Shown here piece by piece: positions 5,072-5,376 of a stretch of DNA of 5,376 bases. A program made the position numbers and the translations under genes. The first letter of the stretch is position 1. Every line of letters starts with the position of its first letter. Source of the DNA: an uncultured Ruminococcus sp. (lineage in GTDB: Bacteria > Bacillota > Clostridia > Oscillospirales > Ruminococcaceae). The stretch spans positions 1-5,376 of the forward strand of contig CAMNMO010000219.1 of the NCBI GenBank assembly GCA_946544695.1, given 5' to 3'. Below the pieces are notes generated by a model that ran no database searches, was not told the DNA's origin, and worked only from the letters and a program-made list of their open reading frames with translations.

Positions 5072-5376
5072 ATGAGAAAGATAATGTTTTTTGACATCGA
5101 CGGTACGCTGATACCCGAAAGAAGCGGCGCAGGTGTGCCGAAAAGTACGCTGAAAGCCCTTGAAATGGCGCATGCGGCAGGGCACCTGCTTTATGTGAAC
5201 ACAGGCAGACCTGCGGTCAATGTGGACAGCGATGTGCGTGACCTGGGATTTGACGGCTACGTTTTCGGCTGCGGGACGATGGTGGTCTGTGAGGGCAGAG
5301 AAATACTGTACAAAACAGTGGTCAGAAAGCTTTGCGGACACACTGTTAAGCTGCTGCGTGAATGTGATGCCGTGCC
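5072..5376 (+). CDS. Cof-type HAD-IIB phosphatase, 3' truncated by window end
   Basis: The first 101 residues of a cytoplasmic HAD hydrolase of the Cof/YidA (IIB) kind, a family of about 250-280 aa that dephosphorylates sugar phosphates, flavin or pyridoxal phosphates. Motif I is FFDIDGTL, with D8 and D10; motif II is T44 in YVNTGRP, the typical IIB form. The segment GYVFGCGTMV at 62-71 lies where most members have an NGA-like turn; here it reads GCG. The start is ATG 5072 after AAGGAAA at 5059-5065, with its own extended -10 promoter. The reading frame is open to the window edge, so the cap domain, which sets substrate, and motifs III and IV are unseen. It is transcribed divergently from the dockerin gene, and a functional link is not evident. 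Confidence 0.87.
   Translation, partial: MRKIMFFDIDGTLIPERSGAGVPKSTLKALEMAHAAGHLLYVNTGRPAVNVDSDVRDLGFDGYVFGCGTMVVCEGREILYKTVVRKLCGHTVKLLRECDAV

Noticed and set aside
4949..5341. 130-codon minus-strand open frame at the right end
   Set aside because: It is antisense to the Cof-type HAD start and its promoter; no ribosome site or domain seen.

Overview
The window looks like a chromosomal segment of a cellulolytic, low-GC-type Firmicute of the Ruminococcaceae, most likely a Ruminococcus close to R. albus or R. flavefaciens. This rests on the Asp23/Gls24-FakA gene pair typical of Firmicutes, strong AGGAGG-type ribosome sites, extended -10 promoters, and a secreted protein with a type I dockerin of ruminococcal style. 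The genus is inferred from gene content; no rRNA or other marker gene is present.

Layout. Positions 1-347 hold no convincing gene: a perfect 31-nt hairpin at the left edge, a GC-rich block of nested or competing inverted repeats (168-235), then a near-consensus promoter (282-310). That promoter drives a small Asp23/Gls24 protein (348-695) and fakA (740-2395), the ATP-binding subunit of fatty acid kinase. A terminator hairpin (2401-2430) follows fakA and abuts the ribosome site of a LysR-type regulator (2444-3340), which is followed after 20 bases by a HAD phosphatase of the beta-phosphoglucomutase type (3361-4023). The convergent gap 4024-4209 carries three inverted repeats. On the minus strand, 4210-4665 encodes a short secreted protein made of a signal peptide, a short acidic segment and one dockerin. 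The 406-base AT-rich region 4666-5071 carries the dockerin gene's promoters and an apparent attenuator on the minus strand, and on the plus strand a strong promoter for a Cof-type HAD phosphatase (5072 to the right edge, truncated).

How the parts fit. The first operon belongs to envelope and lipid housekeeping: fatty acid kinase phosphorylates exogenous fatty acids bound to a FakB (DegV) protein, which must be encoded elsewhere. The LysR and HAD genes look co-transcribed, but their substrate cannot be told from sequence. The dockerin protein is the accessory element, and the most unusual part of the window is its upstream region. A strong extended -10 promoter is followed within about 15 nt by a textbook intrinsic terminator (stem of 11 pairs, seven U residues), with a second weaker promoter downstream and an operator-like inverted repeat upstream. 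This suggests transcription attenuation, or a short terminated RNA, controlling a carbohydrate-adhesion protein.
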